Below, piece by piece: positions 43,701 through 53,050 of a DNA stretch of 58,299 nt. How positions within the stretch are numbered: position 1 is the first letter of the stretch; the number at the start of each line of letters is the position of its first letter. The stretch spans positions 1 through 58,299 of the forward strand of contig JAJDED010000046.1 of the NCBI GenBank assembly GCA_029259915.1, given 5' to 3'. The stretch is from Planctomycetota bacterium. GTDB lineage: Bacteria > Planctomycetota > Planctomycetia > Pirellulales > Lacipirellulaceae. The translations under genes and the position numbers were made by a program. The notes under the pieces were generated by a model, which made no database searches, was not told where the DNA came from, and was given only the letters and a program-made list of their open reading frames with translations.

Positions 43701-46700
43701 CTAGCCCCTCGCCCCTCGTTCCTCGCGCCTACTTCAATCCACTCATCCCCCGTGCCGTACAGAACCAATCGCCGTTGGCGGGGGGAGAGTTGATCGAAGG
43801 GGACATCGGTCGGCAGGCCCGTGTGTGTGGAAAGGGCGGCGAGCATCGCGGCGAACAGCGGTTGTTCGATCCCAGGCCAGGCCAACACGGCGCCTTCGGC
43901 AAGTGTAAGTTGCGAACTGCGCAGCAAGGTAGCGGGGTCGGCGCCGATTTCCACGCCCAATCCTTCACACGCTTCGCACCAGCCGAGCGTACTATTGAAC
44001 GAAAAATGATGGGGCGAAAGCGGCTCGAAACTGCGGTCGCAAACTCCGCAGACCAAATGTTGGCTATGCTTTTTAGTTTGCCAGCGCTGCTCGGGAACGT
44101 CCGTATCGACCGTTGCCGTGTGCGTCACACCGCGGCCTAGGGCCAAGGCATTTTCCACACTGTCGGCCAGACGGGCGCGAGATTTTTTTCGCAAGGTTAC
44201 GCGGTCGACAATCACTTCAACCTGATGCTTTCGCCGCCGGTCGATCGAAGGCATTTTCGCGAGTTCGTGCGTTTGGTTATCAACGCGCACACGCACATAC
44301 CCGCTCTCTTGAAGCGATTGCCAAAGCTCTTCATAAGTTTGCCCCGCGGCCAAATCCACCGGGGCCATCAGATAAAGCTTGGTCCCTTCGGGAGCCGCAA
44401 GCACCGCGTCGATCACCTCGTCGGCACTTTGGGTGCCAACCGGTTCGTCGCACTCGGGACAGTGCATCTGTCCCAGCCGCGAAAGCAAGATACGGAAATA
44501 GTCGTAGATTTCCGTAACCGTTCCGACCGTGGATCGTGGCGAATGGCCGGTGGTGCGTTGCTCGATAGCAATCGCGGGGGAGAGTCCTTCAATCGACTCC
44601 ACAAGCGGTTTCTGCAATTGCCCGATGAACTGCCGGGCATAGCTGCTCAGGCTTTCCACGTAGCGGCGTTGCCCCTCCGCGTAAATTGTGTCCATCGCCA
44701 ACGAACTTTTCCCGCTGCCGCTCGGCCCGCAACAAACGGTCATTTCGTCGCGAGGAATTTTCACCGCCACGTCGCGCAAATTATGCTGTCGCGCTCCTTC
44801 GACAACAATATGCGTAGCTTGCTTAATCTGCTGCCGCTTCAACGATTTTTTCTTCTTGTCGTGCGAATCAGAATCAGATTTCCCATTAAGATAAGGAGCA
44901 AGCGCCGCAGCAGTGTGGGAAACTAAGGCGGAAGGGGGAAGGGGGAGGGGGGAATCCTTTGAATCTCGCTTTCCACCTCCACTCCGCTCTCCGCCTTCCC
45001 CCTTCCCCCTTTGCTCAACAACATCCTCCGGCGTCCCCGCAGCAACAATCTGACCACCACACTTCCCCCCCTCGGGGCCAATATCAATGATCCAATCTGC
45101 CGTTTTGATCACGTCCAAATTGTGCTCGACGACCATCACCGTGTTTCCCGCGTCGACAAAATCGTGCAGCACTTTCAACAGCAACTCGATGTCAGCAAAA
45201 TGCAAGCCGGTGGTCGGTTCGTCGAGCATGTAGAGCGTTTTGCCGGTCGATTTCTTGACCAACTCGCGGGCCAGCTTAATCCTCTGGGCTTCGCCGCCGG
45301 AAAGCGTGGGCGAAGGCTGGCCGAGCTTCATGTAGTCGAGTCCCGCAGCGTGCAGCGTTTCTAGTTTGTGCTGGATTTTGGGGATGTTCTCGAAATGGTC
45401 GAGTGCTTGCTGGATATCCATTTCCAACACGTCGGCAATCGATTTCCCTTTGAATTCGACTTGCAGCGATTCGTGGTTGAATCGATGCCCCTGGCACACG
45501 GAGCAGGGAATCCACACGTCGGCCAGAAAATCCATTTCCAGCTTGTTCGAGCCATTGCCACTGCACGCTTCGCAGCGCCCGCCGACCACGTTGAAACTGA
45601 ATCGGCCCGGCTTGTAGCCGCGCCTTTTCGATTCGGGAAGTTGTGCATAAAGCGCGCGGATGTCGTCGAACACCTTGATGTACGTCGCCGGATTGGACCG
45701 AGGAGTTCGGCCAATGGGCGATTGATCGATCGCGATCATCTTATCGAGATGTTCCAGTCCCTCGATCCGATCGTGGTCCCCCGGCGCGCCTTTGCCTCCA
45801 TTCAAATCGCGACGCAACGCCTCGACCAAAATGTCATTGACCAACGAACTCTTACCGCTCCCACTGGGACCAGTCACACAAACAAACGCCCCGAGCGGAA
45901 TTTCAATATCGACATTCTTCAAGTTGTTATGCCGCGCACCACGAACAACCAGAAATTCGGATTGCGGATTGTCGCCACGGCGACTCGCCTGTGGAGAGCG
46001 GATTGCGGAATCTGGGGACTCCTTTTTTCGCCCATTCTCGCTCCTCGCTCTTAGTCCCTCGATCCTCCTCGTCTCTGGAACCTTGATGACTTTTTTACCC
46101 GCAAGATACGCGCCCGTGACACTTCGTTTTTCCCGCGCAATCTGCTCCGCGGTACCCAGCGCAACCACTTCCCCGCCGCGCACTCCAGGTCCCGGGCCGA
46201 AATCGATGATGTGGTCAGCGGCGCGCATGGTGTCTTCGTCGTGTTCCACGACCACGACGGTGTTGCCTTGATCGCGCAAGTGTTCGAGCGTTGCCAGTAG
46301 ACGGTTGTTGTCGCGCGGGTGGAGTCCAATCGAAGGTTCGTCGAGAATATAAAGTACACCGACCAAACCACAGCCGATTTGCCCCGCCAGACGGATTCGC
46401 TGGGTTTCTCCTCCGGATAGCGTGGGGGCCGTGCGTTCGAGCGACAGATAATCGAGCCCCACATTTGCCAGGAACCCAAGCCGACCGCGGATTTCCTTGA
46501 GCACTTCCGCGGCAATGTGTGTGCTGGTGGCGTCGAGCGTGAGCGCGCTGAAAAACTTTTCGGCTTCGTCAATCGGCAGTGCGCAAACTTCCGGCAGAGA
46601 AAATTTAGGCTGGGCCGAAAAGTCCTCGTGGGCCGTGGCTAATGTTGCCGCTGCCGCCTGCCGATTGAGCCGCCGGCCTTCGCAGTCGGGGCAGCGGATC

Positions 46701-47998
46701 ACGTTCATGAACTTTTCGAGCTTGGCGATTAACGATTTGCTCTTCGCACTGCGGTACTTTTCCAAAAGATCGGGGATAATGCCGTCGAACGTCCCCCCAT
46801 ACTTTTGCGAATTCTTTCCGCCGCGCCAGGTGAATGTGATGTGTTCGTCGCCAGTGCCCCAGAGCCAAATACGCTGCAACTGTTCGTCCAGATCCTGCCA
46901 GGGAGTGTCGGTAAGTGTGTCGTGGGGCAATTCGAGCTTGCGTTCCATTGTCTCCGCAACGCCCTTGTAGATGTGCCGCTTCCAACGGCTCAGCCCTTTC
47001 CAGGTTCCTACTAATTCGATGCAGCCCTGGGCGAGCGATTTTTCCGGCGCGGTGATTAGCTTCCCCGGATCGAAGCTGAACATTTGCCCTAGCCCGTCGC
47101 ACTCGTAGCACATTCCCTGTGGGCTGTTGAAGCTAAAGAGCTGCGGCGTGGGTGGCTGGAAATTTAATCCGCAATCGTTGCAGGCGTAATCCGCGCTAAA
47201 ATAGATTTCTGAATTGCTTGTTTGTCCGCGTTTTGCGGATTTACGAAGCGGCTTCGACGGCAAAGAATTTGAGTCCCCCGATTCGGGAGCAACTATCATC
47301 GTCCCTTGCCCCAACTTCAACGCCAACTCGACCGCCTCGGCCAGCCGACTGCGAACGCTTGGGCCCGCGGTGAGTCGGTCGATCACCACTTCGATGTCGT
47401 GACGCATTTGCCGATCGAGCGCCAAGTCGTCGGCCAGCCGCACAATCTCGCCATCGACGCGCGCCCGAATGAAACCCTGCTTCAACAGGTCTTCGCACAG
47501 ATCGCGATACTCGCCCTTTTGTTGACGGACGACAGGAGCCAGCAAGGAAAAACTTGTCTTGGCGGGAAGCGTTAGAATACGGCCGATGATTTGCTCGCGC
47601 GTTTGAGCAGTAATCGGCTTGCCGCATTGGGGGCAATGGCCTTGTCCGACGCGGGCGTAAAGAACGCGCAGAAAGTCGTAAATTTCGGTAATCGTGCCGA
47701 CAGTCGAACGGGGATTACTGCCGGCCGATTTTTGAGCGATTGATATGGTAGGGCTCAACCCGCTGATGTGGTCGACGTCCGGCTTGGGCATTTGTCCCAG
47801 AAATTGCCGGGCGAAGGTCGACAAACTTTCGACATATCGGCGTTGCCCCTCGGCATACACCGTGTCGAATGCCAACGAACTCTTACCGCTGCCAGACACG
47901 CCGGTCAGGCAAATCAGCTTGTTGCGTGGCAACACCAGATCGACGCTCTGCAAGTTGTGCTCGCGAGCGCCTTTGATAATGATATCGGAGGCAGGCAT
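40775..47998 (-). CDS. uvrA: Tandem double UvrA with C-terminal extension
   Basis: This 2407-residue excinuclease subunit A contains two complete UvrA units in one chain. Unit 1 (about residues 1-1030) has a Walker [21 protein letters not shown], zinc-type CPQCG and CNDCG...CYECDGLG, signature [18 protein letters not shown], and a second ATPase with [20 protein letters not shown] and [19 protein letters not shown]. Unit 2 (about 1060-2050) repeats this order: [65 protein letters not shown] and [18 protein letters not shown]. Four ATPase sites are thus intact by motif. The last about 350 residues (from about 2055) are an extra domain with a duplicated MPWxxxGRxWH motif. UvrA finds damaged DNA in nucleotide excision repair. 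Five low-complexity linkers are repeat-derived. ATG 47998 ([10 protein letters not shown]) is the natural start. Confidence 0.95.
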   Translation of the reverse strand: MPASDIIIKGAREHNLQSVDLVLPRNKLICLTGVSGSGKSSLAFDTVYAEGQRRYVESLSTFARQFLGQMPKPDVDHISGLSPTISIAQKSAGSNPRSTVGTITEIYDFLRVLYARVGQGHCPQCGKPITAQTREQIIGRILTLPAKTSFSLLAPVVRQQKGEYRDLCEDLLKQGFIRARVDGEIVRLADDLALDRQMRHDIEVVIDRLTAGPSVRSRLAEAVELALKLGQGTMIVAPESGDSNSLPSKPLRKSAKRGQTSNSEIYFSADYACNDCGLNFQPPTPQLFSFNSPQGMCYECDGLGQMFSFDPGKLITAPEKSLAQGCIELVGTWKGLSRWKRHIYKGVAETMERKLELPHDTLTDTPWQDLDEQLQRIWLWGTGDEHITFTWRGGKNSQKYGGTFDGIIPDLLEKYRSAKSKSLIAKLEKFMNVIRCPDCEGRRLNRQAAAATLATAHEDFSAQPKFSLPEVCALPIDEAEKFFSALTLDATSTHIAAEVLKEIRGRLGFLANVGLDYLSLERTAPTLSGGETQRIRLAGQIGCGLVGVLYILDEPSIGLHPRDNNRLLATLEHLRDQGNTVVVVEHDEDTMRAADHIIDFGPGPGVRGGEVVALGTAEQIAREKRSVTGAYLAGKKVIKVPETRRIEGLRARSENGRKKESPDSAIRSPQASRRGDNPQSEFLVVRGARHNNLKNVDIEIPLGAFVCVTGPSGSGKSSLVNDILVEALRRDLNGGKGAPGDHDRIEGLEHLDKMIAIDQSPIGRTPRSNPATYIKVFDDIRALYAQLPESKRRGYKPGRFSFNVVGGRCEACSGNGSNKLEMDFLADVWIPCSVCQGHRFNHESLQVEFKGKSIADVLEMDIQQALDHFENIPKIQHKLETLHAAGLDYMKLGQPSPTLSGGEAQRIKLARELVKKSTGKTLYMLDEPTTGLHFADIELLLKVLHDFVDAGNTVMVVEHNLDVIKTADWIIDIGPEGGKCGGQIVAAGTPEDVVEQRGKGEGGERSGGGKRDSKDSPLPLPPSALVSHTAAALAPYLNGKSDSDSHDKKKKSLKRQQIKQATHIVVEGARQHNLRDVAVKIPRDEMTVCCGPSGSGKSSLAMDTIYAEGQRRYVESLSSYARQFIGQLQKPLVESIEGLSPAIAIEQRTTGHSPRSTVGTVTEIYDYFRILLSRLGQMHCPECDEPVGTQSADEVIDAVLAAPEGTKLYLMAPVDLAAGQTYEELWQSLQESGYVRVRVDNQTHELAKMPSIDRRRKHQVEVIVDRVTLRKKSRARLADSVENALALGRGVTHTATVDTDVPEQRWQTKKHSQHLVCGVCDRSFEPLSPHHFSFNSTLGWCEACEGLGVEIGADPATLLRSSQLTLAEGAVLAWPGIEQPLFAAMLAALSTHTGLPTDVPFDQLSPRQRRLVLYGTGDEWIEVGARNEGRGARKKKGQSASRSSLLAPSSSLRFQYKGLYPALEEASRLSPRLRARLDEHIGEIECSECGGSRLRDDASAVRFAGRTIDQYCRLPLSKLLAEVNRWKLPAAQRKVAGELVREITNRLTFLVDVGLEYLSIGRSAPTLSGGESQRIRLASQVGSGLCGVLYVLDEPTIGLHPRDNERLVAALHKLRDLGNTLLVVEHDRDVIAGADQLLDFGPAAGRQGGEIVARGTPDEIARRRKSVTGPYLVGKKAIPVPKRRRKGEGGNGKSERGRGKGRMKQSNNSTICNPNSEFLVVRGARHHNLKNIDVAFPLGALIAVTGVSGSGKSSLVEDVLYNQLARMLHRANTNPGAHDRLDGVEQIDKVIRVDQRPLGNTPTSNPATYTGVFELIRQLFAQLPESKLRGYSARRFSFNVAGGRCDACDGAGQLCIEMHFLPDVWVDCDTCHGHRYHPDTLDIKYRGRSIAEVLEMSCGEALALFENIPKIRRTLQTLCDVGLDYVALGQSAATLSGGEAQRVKLASELARPDTGRTLYLLDEPTTGLHFDDIAKLLEVLHRLVDLGNTVVVIEHNLDVIKQADWIVDIGPEAGAAGGQVVAIGTPEEVVRKGKGERGKGKSVMVSHTAAALAPVLAAGPVKERKRFDFAAEQGERDGDLNISELGENIKMPWEIDGRRWHTHDRVSRSGQPCQWDGKILDRVEEQIQQLDDFSATNWDTRTIVEIAAAKKSDGWFFHAITGEPWLLKMKFRTAKKTFQRDDLVVALDLKPLNDIPEIEAYGRGPRVKCKNLRGPFQEIEIRAFGWQEIDTPEFWDFLKKAVAGFKQFSERVEKNPEDLMPWKVLGRKWHLARKGFPPGKRPAWSTELLEELLELLSDTAGPSAQFLWNNQQVIHLMIADQREPWASIFTKRLAGVDLLLNGPQGAFATGRIAELASQRAIKTGEENRDQVKFRFVSLDDLHHGDLPAFLAEHLTAIRDAASEVSAS
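41870..41920. repeat. In-frame CCCCTTT tandem repeat in uvrA
   Basis: Four or more consecutive TTTCCCC units encode [12 protein letters not shown] on the minus strand, just before the SHTAAALAP segment of the second unit. Confidence 0.85.
42845..42960. repeat. In-frame repeat-derived linker in uvrA (unit 2, between ATPases)
   Basis: The TTCGGAATTCGGATTGC unit plus CCCCTTCCCCC runs encode [16 protein letters not shown] and CNPNSEF. It is a counterpart of the linker at 45945-46085 in unit 1. Confidence 0.8.
43640..43740. repeat. In-frame GAGCGAGGAGCGAG repeat in uvrA
   Basis: AGGAGCGAGGAGCGAGGAGC at the left faces TAGCCCCTCGCCCCTCGTTC at the right, encoding [20 protein letters not shown] and [10 protein letters not shown] within unit 2. 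Confidence 0.8.
44925..45020. repeat. In-frame GGAAGGGGG inverted repeat in uvrA
   Basis: GGCGGAAGGGGGAAGGGGGA faces CCGCCTTCCCCCTTCCCCC. It encodes [20 protein letters not shown] before the SHTAAALAP segment that ends unit 1. Confidence 0.85.
45945..46085. repeat. In-frame repeat-derived linker in uvrA (unit 1, between ATPases)
   Basis: This contains ATTCGGATTGCGGATTG, GCGGATTGCGGAATC and CGCTCCTCGCTCTTAG units, the same family as the intergenic repeat at 26815-26878. They encode the segment before [17 protein letters not shown]. Confidence 0.8.
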
Positions 47999-48165
47999 AC
48001 GTCCGTGCTGTGGCGTCGAGGTGAATTGCTGTGCGGCCGCGGTATGAAATATCGTCGTCACGGCGCAAACTGTGTATTGTACACCTTTACCCGATTCGCC
48101 CAAGTGGACCATTTTCTAGTGAATCCAAGTGGTTGGCGCTGCTAAGAATAAAGGTTCAATGAATT

Positions 48166-48225
48166 AGCCGCAGGGCGCTAGCCCCGGTTTTTTCGCCAAA
48201 TAACCGGGGCTAGCGCCCTGCGGCT
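48166..48225. repeat. Perfect 24-bp-arm hairpin
   Basis: The arms at 48166-48189 and 48202-48225 are perfect reverse complements (AGCCGCAGGGCGCTAGCCCC...) with a 12-base loop. It lies between the divergent uvrA and SGNH hydrolase genes. Confidence 0.9.
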
Positions 48226-48244
48226 GATACAGGAAAGAACGACA

Positions 48245-48925
48245 ATGATTCATTTCATCAGAAACACAGTTTGTCTCCTGCTGGCATGGTTGGCAATTAG
48301 CACATGTCAGGCTCAACCATTGGGTTGTTCTCCGCAGAAGTGGAAAACTGCCATCGACGAATTTGTAGCGGCTGACGAAAAGACTCCTCCAACACCGGGT
48401 GGCATCGTGTTCGTTGGCAGCTCGAGCATTCGCCTCTGGGACTTGCCAAAGCACTTCCCCGAGTTGCCAGCGGTAAATCGCGGCTTCGGCGGATCGGAGC
48501 TCTGCGATTCGTCCCACTATTTCAACCAACTGGTGGCCAAACATAAACCGCGACTGGTTGTGTTGTACGCCGGCGACAACGACGTGGCCCTCGGCAAGAA
48601 AGCCGATGAAGTGGTTCGCGATTTCACTCACTTTTCTGAAAAGATGAAAACATCGCTTCCCGAAGCCCGGTTAGCATACATTGCCATCAAGCCCAGCTTA
48701 GCCCGCTGGGATAAAGCGTCTGTCATGCACGATGCCAACGAACGGATTGCCGCCGAGTGTCGAAAGGAGGAAAGATTCACTTTCGTCGACATCTGGCAGC
48801 CAATGCTCGCTGCTGACGGCAAGCCACGCCAGGAATTGTTTCGCGACGATGGCTTGCACCTCAACGAATCGGGTTATCAACTGTGGACAGAAATTCTGCG
48901 GCCTGTCTTGAAATCGAGCGAGTAA
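48245..48925 (+). CDS. Secreted SGNH/GDSL hydrolase
   Basis: This 226-residue esterase-like protein has a signal peptide (NTVCLLLAWLAISTCQAQ). Block I is FVGSSSIRLW (nucleophile Ser in GSSS), block II is NRGFGGSEL (Gly), block III is YAGDNDVALG (Asn), and block V is RDDGLHLNESGY (Asp and His). All four SGNH residues are present. The family includes acyl esterases and carbohydrate deacetylases; the substrate here is unknown. The ATG 48245 follows AGGAAAGAACGACA. It starts 20 bases after the strong hairpin. Confidence 0.92.
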   Translation: MIHFIRNTVCLLLAWLAISTCQAQPLGCSPQKWKTAIDEFVAADEKTPPTPGGIVFVGSSSIRLWDLPKHFPELPAVNRGFGGSELCDSSHYFNQLVAKHKPRLVVLYAGDNDVALGKKADEVVRDFTHFSEKMKTSLPEARLAYIAIKPSLARWDKASVMHDANERIAAECRKEERFTFVDIWQPMLAADGKPRQELFRDDGLHLNESGYQLWTEILRPVLKSSE

Positions 48926-48931
48926 AACAGC

Positions 48932-49834
48932 GTGCCGAACCCTTGGCCTGATTACGAATTATTGGACTTTGGCGATGGCCGTAAGCTGGAACGGTTTGGC
49001 GACTGCGTGTTAGACCGGCCCTGTCCTGCGGCAGAGTCGGCTAAAGCGCGGCCCGAACTTTGGAAAGCAGCCGACGCGCGATTCGAAGGTCCCCGGGCTG
49101 CGGAAGGGGAGTGGTCGCCTGCTGTCGAACAATGGAGCGCTGACGAATGGGTGATCAAGGTCGACGAGCTCAAGTTTGCGCTGGGACTTGCCCCGCTTCC
49201 GACGGGGCAGGTCGGCGTGTTTCCCGAACAGTTCAAAAATTGGCAGTGGATATCCAAGCAGATTCAGCGTGCCGATGCACCGTTGAAGATTCTCAACCTG
49301 TTTGCCTATTCGGGCGGCAGCACGCTGGCGGCAGCTGCTGCCGGTGCAGAAGTCACCCATGTCGACGCGGCAAAGAGCACCGTTTCGCGTGCGCGTGCCA
49401 ATGCCAAACTTTCGGGACTGGGGGACGCACCGATTCGTTGGATTGTGGAAGATGCCGTTAAGTTTTGTCAAAGAGAATTGAAACGGGGAAGTCGCTACCA
49501 CGGCGTGATACTCGATCCCCCAAGTTATGGTCACGGACCGAAGGGCGAACCATGGTCGATTCAGCACGACCTGTTGCCGCTGTTAGAATTGTGCGGCGAA
49601 CTGACCGCCGAGCGGCGGGCGTTTGTGCTTTGTAGTTGTCACACCCCGGGAATTGGCCCGGCGGAACTGAGTGCGTATTTGTCCGACGGCATTTTTGGCC
49701 ACTGTGGCCAACCACCCCGCAGCGGAAAGCTGTCGCTGCAAACCGCCAATGGGCGAAAATTGCCCAGTGGAGTGTTCGCGCGCTGGCCCGGTGAACCCCC
49801 GGCGACGTACCCGGCAGCGGCTGGTACAATGTGA
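48932..49834 (+). CDS. SAM-dependent methyltransferase, RlmI/RlmK-like
   Basis: This 300-residue enzyme is of the Methyltrans_SAM (COG1092) group. ILNLFAYSGGSTLAAAAAGA is motif I, VTHVDAAKSTVSRARANAKL is motif II, and VEDAVKF and GVILDPPSYGHGPKG (motif IV DPPxxxxG) follow. VLCSCHTPG completes the set. This group methylates 23S rRNA cytosine, and the substrate here is inferred. The PUA domain of RlmI is absent. GTG 48932 is the start, six bases after the upstream stop, with only weak ribosome sequence; co-translation with the SGNH gene is possible. Confidence 0.85.
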   Translation: MPNPWPDYELLDFGDGRKLERFGDCVLDRPCPAAESAKARPELWKAADARFEGPRAAEGEWSPAVEQWSADEWVIKVDELKFALGLAPLPTGQVGVFPEQFKNWQWISKQIQRADAPLKILNLFAYSGGSTLAAAAAGAEVTHVDAAKSTVSRARANAKLSGLGDAPIRWIVEDAVKFCQRELKRGSRYHGVILDPPSYGHGPKGEPWSIQHDLLPLLELCGELTAERRAFVLCSCHTPGIGPAELSAYLSDGIFGHCGQPPRSGKLSLQTANGRKLPSGVFARWPGEPPATYPAAAGTM

Positions 49835-49852
49835 GCAAAGGAGCAACCCGCT

Positions 49853-50077
49853 ATGACCACAACAGAAATCACAAAATTCGGCGACGCTCTAGGAATCGTC
49901 CTACCCCAAGAAGTTCTAGAGCGCCTCGGCGTCCAACCTGGCGACCAGCTTCAAATGATTGCTACGGAAGAAGGTGTCACGCTCAAACCTTGTGCTGACA
50001 CAGTTGGGAAGCAGCTTGATGTTGCTGAGAAGGTCATGGAAAAACGTCACGACGTACTACGTCGCCTGGCGGAGTAA
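49853..50077 (+). CDS. AbrB/MazE-type antitoxin
   Basis: This 74-residue SpoVT-AbrB swapped-hairpin DNA-binding protein has ITKFGDALGIVLPQEVLERL followed by GVQPGDQLQMI and GVTLKP, then an acidic/basic C-terminal tail that would bind a toxin. AAAGGAGCAACC lies before the ATG. It ends six bases before the Doc-like toxin gene. Such antitoxins also repress their own operon. Confidence 0.9.
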   Translation: MTTTEITKFGDALGIVLPQEVLERLGVQPGDQLQMIATEEGVTLKPCADTVGKQLDVAEKVMEKRHDVLRRLAE

Positions 50078-50083
50078 TGCAGC

Positions 50084-50479
50084 ATGACGAACCCCGAATG
50101 GATCGAGGAAGCTGCAGTCCATGTAATTCACTCTCGCCAACTCCAGCGTCATGGTGGCATGGAAGGGATTCGCGATTCCGGGCTCCTGCAGTCCGCACTT
50201 GGTCGCCCAATGAATCTCTGGGCATATTCACGCGATACCTCCGATCTCGCTGCGCTGGCTGCTTCCTATACGGTTGGTATCGCCAGAAATCATCCCTTTC
50301 TCGATGGCAATAAGCGGACAGCAGCCGTCGTGTGCGAAACATTTCTCCAATTGAATGGTGAACTGCTTACTGCCAATGACGACCAATGGTACGACACAAT
50401 GATTCAAGTTGCCGCGGGCGAGATGGCTGAAGAAACACTGGTGGAGTGGATTCGCGAGCGGCTGGAAGCCAAGTCATAA
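50084..50479 (+). CDS. Doc-family toxin (Fic fold)
   Basis: This 131-residue protein has the Fic/Doc motif ARNHPFLDGNKRTAAVV (about residues 66-82), the HxFx(D/E)GNKR pattern, preceded by ALAASYTVGIARN. Doc phosphorylates elongation factor Tu and blocks translation. The usual antitoxin partner is Phd; here the partner is AbrB-like, a known alternative. The start ATG 50084 has a CAGCATG context with weak ribosome sequence and is coupled to the antitoxin stop. Confidence 0.9.
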   Translation: MTNPEWIEEAAVHVIHSRQLQRHGGMEGIRDSGLLQSALGRPMNLWAYSRDTSDLAALAASYTVGIARNHPFLDGNKRTAAVVCETFLQLNGELLTANDDQWYDTMIQVAAGEMAEETLVEWIRERLEAKS

Positions 50480-50545
50480 AGAATAATAAAAATCAGTTCC
50501 TTGGCGCTCTTGGCGTCCTTGGCGGTTCAATTTGATGATTTCAGT

Positions 50546-51346
50546 ATGAATTTTCCAGACATCACCAGTCGCCAGAACGAACGCATCAAGCAAGCCGCCA
50601 AGCTGCGCTCCGCGCGGCAACGAACCAAGCAGGGGCGATTTTTGATTGATGGTGCGCGGGAAATCGGTCGGGCATTGGATGCGGGCGTCGAGATTCTTGA
50701 ATCATACGTCTGCGAATCGCTCTGCACCTCACCCGACGCACAGCAGGCGGCTCGCCGCTTAGCGGCTGCCAATGTGTCGAGCGTAACCCCTGAGGTATTC
50801 GAAAAACTCGCCTTCGGCGAGCGCACCGATGGCATCGTGGTCGTCGGCAAAACCCCACAGCGCCGTCTGGAAGATTTGGTTTTGCCAACGCACCCGTTGA
50901 TTGCGGTACTCGAAGGCTTGGAAAAACCAGGAAACGTTGGCGCGATTTTGCGCACTGCTGACGGGGCGGGAGTCGACGCGGTGATCGTCGTCGATGGCCA
51001 GACTGATCTGTTCAATCCCAACACCATTCGCGCAAGTTTGGGAACCGTATTCGCAGCAAATGTTTGCACGGCGACGGTCGAAGAAACCCTCGCCCAGCTT
51101 CGGCAATGGAAAATCCCCATATTCGCCACGCGGCCCGATGCCCAGCGACTTTACACAGAAATTGACTACGGTGACGGGGCGGCAATCGTTTTGGGTGCCG
51201 AGGCCGAAGGACTTTCCGCGGCTTGGCATGCCGACGACATTGCCGGCGTCCACTTACCAATGCGTGGAATTGCCGACAGCCTGAACGTTTCGGCCACAGC
51301 GGCGGTGTTGTTCTACGAAGCCCAACGCCAGCGACGAGGCGGTTAA
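50546..51346 (+). CDS. TrmH/SpoU-family RNA 2'-O-methyltransferase
   Basis: This 266-residue protein has an N-terminal substrate-binding domain (SRQNERIKQAAKLRSARQR, GRFLIDGAREIGRAL). A SPOUT domain follows with LEGLEKPGNVGAILRTADGA (motif 1), VIVVDGQTDLFNPNTIRASL (motif 2) and LPMRGIADSLNVSATAAVLF (motif 3, the knot). It methylates ribose in rRNA or tRNA; the target is unknown. ATG 50546 (MNFPDITSRQ) is preferred over upstream starts that lie in a dispersed repeat. Confidence 0.94.
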   Translation: MNFPDITSRQNERIKQAAKLRSARQRTKQGRFLIDGAREIGRALDAGVEILESYVCESLCTSPDAQQAARRLAAANVSSVTPEVFEKLAFGERTDGIVVVGKTPQRRLEDLVLPTHPLIAVLEGLEKPGNVGAILRTADGAGVDAVIVVDGQTDLFNPNTIRASLGTVFAANVCTATVEETLAQLRQWKIPIFATRPDAQRLYTEIDYGDGAAIVLGAEAEGLSAAWHADDIAGVHLPMRGIADSLNVSATAAVLFYEAQRQRRGG

Positions 51347-51372
51347 TCCGTGTCTATAATGGAACAGTGTTT

Positions 51373-51420
51373 TAGCCCTCGGCGGAAGCCGATGGGTGCA
51401 CTGGCTCCCGCCAGCGGCTA
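51373..51420. repeat. TAGCC-GGCGGAAGCC palindromic repeat, copy 3
   Basis: TAGCCCTCGGCGGAAGCCGA at the left faces GGCTCCCGCCAGCGGCTA at the right. It is related to 8698-8733 and 24339-24386. Confidence 0.8.
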
Positions 51421-51457
51421 ACAAAAAAACTATTGCCACGTCGTTTTCAGATACGCA

Positions 51458-52315
51458 TTAACTCTCCAATCGTCGCGCTGCGGCCAACGTGTTGACCAGC
51501 AGCATCACCCGCGTTAGTGGGCCGACGCCGCCGGGCACGGGGGTGATCGCTCCGGCGACTTCGCTTACGGCTTCGAAATCGACGTCGCCCACCAGTCCCG
51601 CCTCCGTGCGGTTGATGCCGACATCGATCACGGTTGCGCCAGGTTTCACCATGTCGGCGGTCACGAAATTCGCTCGGCCGATCGCGACGATCAGGATATC
51701 CGCTTGTCGGGCGACGGCCGGCAGATCGCTGGTGCGACTATGGCAAAGAGTGACGGTGGCGTCGGCTCCCTTTTGTGCGAGCATGATCGACAGCGGCTTG
51801 CCAACGATGTCGCTGCGGCCAATGATTACCACGTTCTGTCCTGACGTCGGAATTGCATTGCGCCGGAGCAATTCGACAACTCCTTGTGGCGTGCAGGGAT
51901 GAAACAGGGGCCGGCCTTGCACGAGTCGCCCGACATTTTCTGGATGAAATGCGTCGACGTCTTTTGCTGGACTGATCGCTTCCAGGACAGGCTCGGTACT
52001 GATCTGCGACGGCAATGGCAATTGAACAAGTATTCCGTGCACGTCCGCGTCTTGATTCAATTGGTCGATGAGCGCGAGCAGTTCTTCCTGCGTGGTTTCA
52101 GCAGGCAGTTCGTGCAAATTGCTTTGAATACCAACCTTCTCGCAGTCGCGGCGTTTGTTGCGCACGTAGACTTCGCTTGCCGGGTCACTGCCAACCAACA
52201 CCGCAGCTAACGTGGGCGTGCAGTTTTTGTTTTTTACGAAGTCGGCGACTTCTACGGCCAACTCTTTGCGGATTGTCTTGGCAAGTTGCTTGCCATCGAG
52301 AATCGTGGGAGGCAT
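51458..52315 (-). CDS. folD: Methylene-tetrahydrofolate dehydrogenase/cyclohydrolase
   Basis: FolD interconverts 5,10-methylene-THF and 10-formyl-THF in two steps. The 285-residue protein has PTLAAVLVGSDPASEVYVRN with the catalytic Tyr and Lys region, VHGILVQLPLP, DVDAFHPENVGRL, FHPCTPQGVVELL, VVIIGRSDIVGKPLSIMLAQ (NADP loop) and ITPVPGGVGPLTRVML. Length is normal. ATG 52315 (MPPTILDGKQ) is correct; a long in-frame extension is spurious. It supplies one-carbon units, for instance to panB. Confidence 0.97.
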   Translation of the reverse strand: MPPTILDGKQLAKTIRKELAVEVADFVKNKNCTPTLAAVLVGSDPASEVYVRNKRRDCEKVGIQSNLHELPAETTQEELLALIDQLNQDADVHGILVQLPLPSQISTEPVLEAISPAKDVDAFHPENVGRLVQGRPLFHPCTPQGVVELLRRNAIPTSGQNVVIIGRSDIVGKPLSIMLAQKGADATVTLCHSRTSDLPAVARQADILIVAIGRANFVTADMVKPGATVIDVGINRTEAGLVGDVDFEAVSEVAGAITPVPGGVGPLTRVMLLVNTLAAARRLES

Positions 52316-52388
52316 GGGTAGGAATTTCGAGGGAAAAATGACTGTGGCGTAAACAGGGATTCGATTGTAGCGTGTCGAAGTTATCGTG

Positions 52389-52904
52389 TCAGGCGGCAGT
52401 CGAGAGCCATCCGAGTTCCGACGCACCGTAGGCCCAAAGTATCCCTTGCAGTGCCAACCAGGCGTAGCCAGCCGCGACGCAATCGTCGGCAACAATTCCC
52501 CAACCGCTATGAAGGTGTTCGACCTGTCTGGCGGGGGGCGGCTTGCTGATGTCGAAGAGGCGGAACAATAGGAAACCAACGATCCACACAGCGGGTGATT
52601 TGGACCCGGTACCCAAAAAGACAATCGGCAACGCCACGATTTCGTCCAACACAATCGCCTGGGGATCCTTGCTGCCGCCCAAAGCTTGCGCAGCCGCCGA
52701 ACAAATCGCCACACTTGCCAGCACAAGGATTGCGATGGTCGGCCCTTGCGCGGCGGGCGACATTTGTCCAATCAACCAAACAAGCGGCAGCCCCCACAGC
52801 CCGCCGATGGTGCCGGGTGCGGGACTAATCAGCCCCACTCCAAAACCGGTTGCAATCCAAATCGCAAGCCGGTCGGTGAGAGTGCGGATATTCATGGAAG
52901 GCAT
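52389..52904 (-). CDS. pgpA: Phosphatidylglycerophosphatase A
   Basis: PgpA removes the terminal phosphate of phosphatidylglycerophosphate to give phosphatidylglycerol, in the membrane. The 171-residue protein has GLISPAPGTIGGLWGLPLVW, IVLDEIVALPI (the DE catalytic motif) and FRLFDISKPPPARQVEHL then HSGWGIVADDCVAAGYAW. Four membrane segments are visible. ATG 52904 or 52895 are both possible. It lies 73 bases upstream of folD on the same strand. Confidence 0.93.
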   Translation of the reverse strand: MPSMNIRTLTDRLAIWIATGFGVGLISPAPGTIGGLWGLPLVWLIGQMSPAAQGPTIAILVLASVAICSAAAQALGGSKDPQAIVLDEIVALPIVFLGTGSKSPAVWIVGFLLFRLFDISKPPPARQVEHLHSGWGIVADDCVAAGYAWLALQGILWAYGASELGWLSTAA

Positions 52905-52971
52905 CGTAGAGAAGAGAGAGCCGATGTCACAAGCGACAAGTTTCAAAAGTCCCTCCATACGAAGAGCCTCC

Positions 52972-53050
52972 TTGACTTACACAAACAAGTGTGTAATAAT
53001 TTGTGTAGACTGTTGTCGGGCATTCACTTTCTTTTACTACAGGAAAACTG
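52972..53050 (+). promoter_or_regulatory. Promoter and operator of the vapBC pair
   Basis: A -35 TTGACT (52972-52977) and a -10 AATAAT (52995-53000) are 17 bases apart. Overlapping them is a palindromic ACACAAACAAGTGTGT with a further TTTGTGT half-site, a likely operator for the antitoxin. Confidence 0.65.

Noticed and set aside
40800..48145. Many open frames on the plus strand opposite uvrA
   Set aside because: They follow the codon periodicity of the antisense gene, have no ribosome sites and encode no recognisable domain.
52316..52771. Extension of folD upstream to 52771
   Set aside because: It overlaps pgpA in another frame and does not add any FolD sequence.
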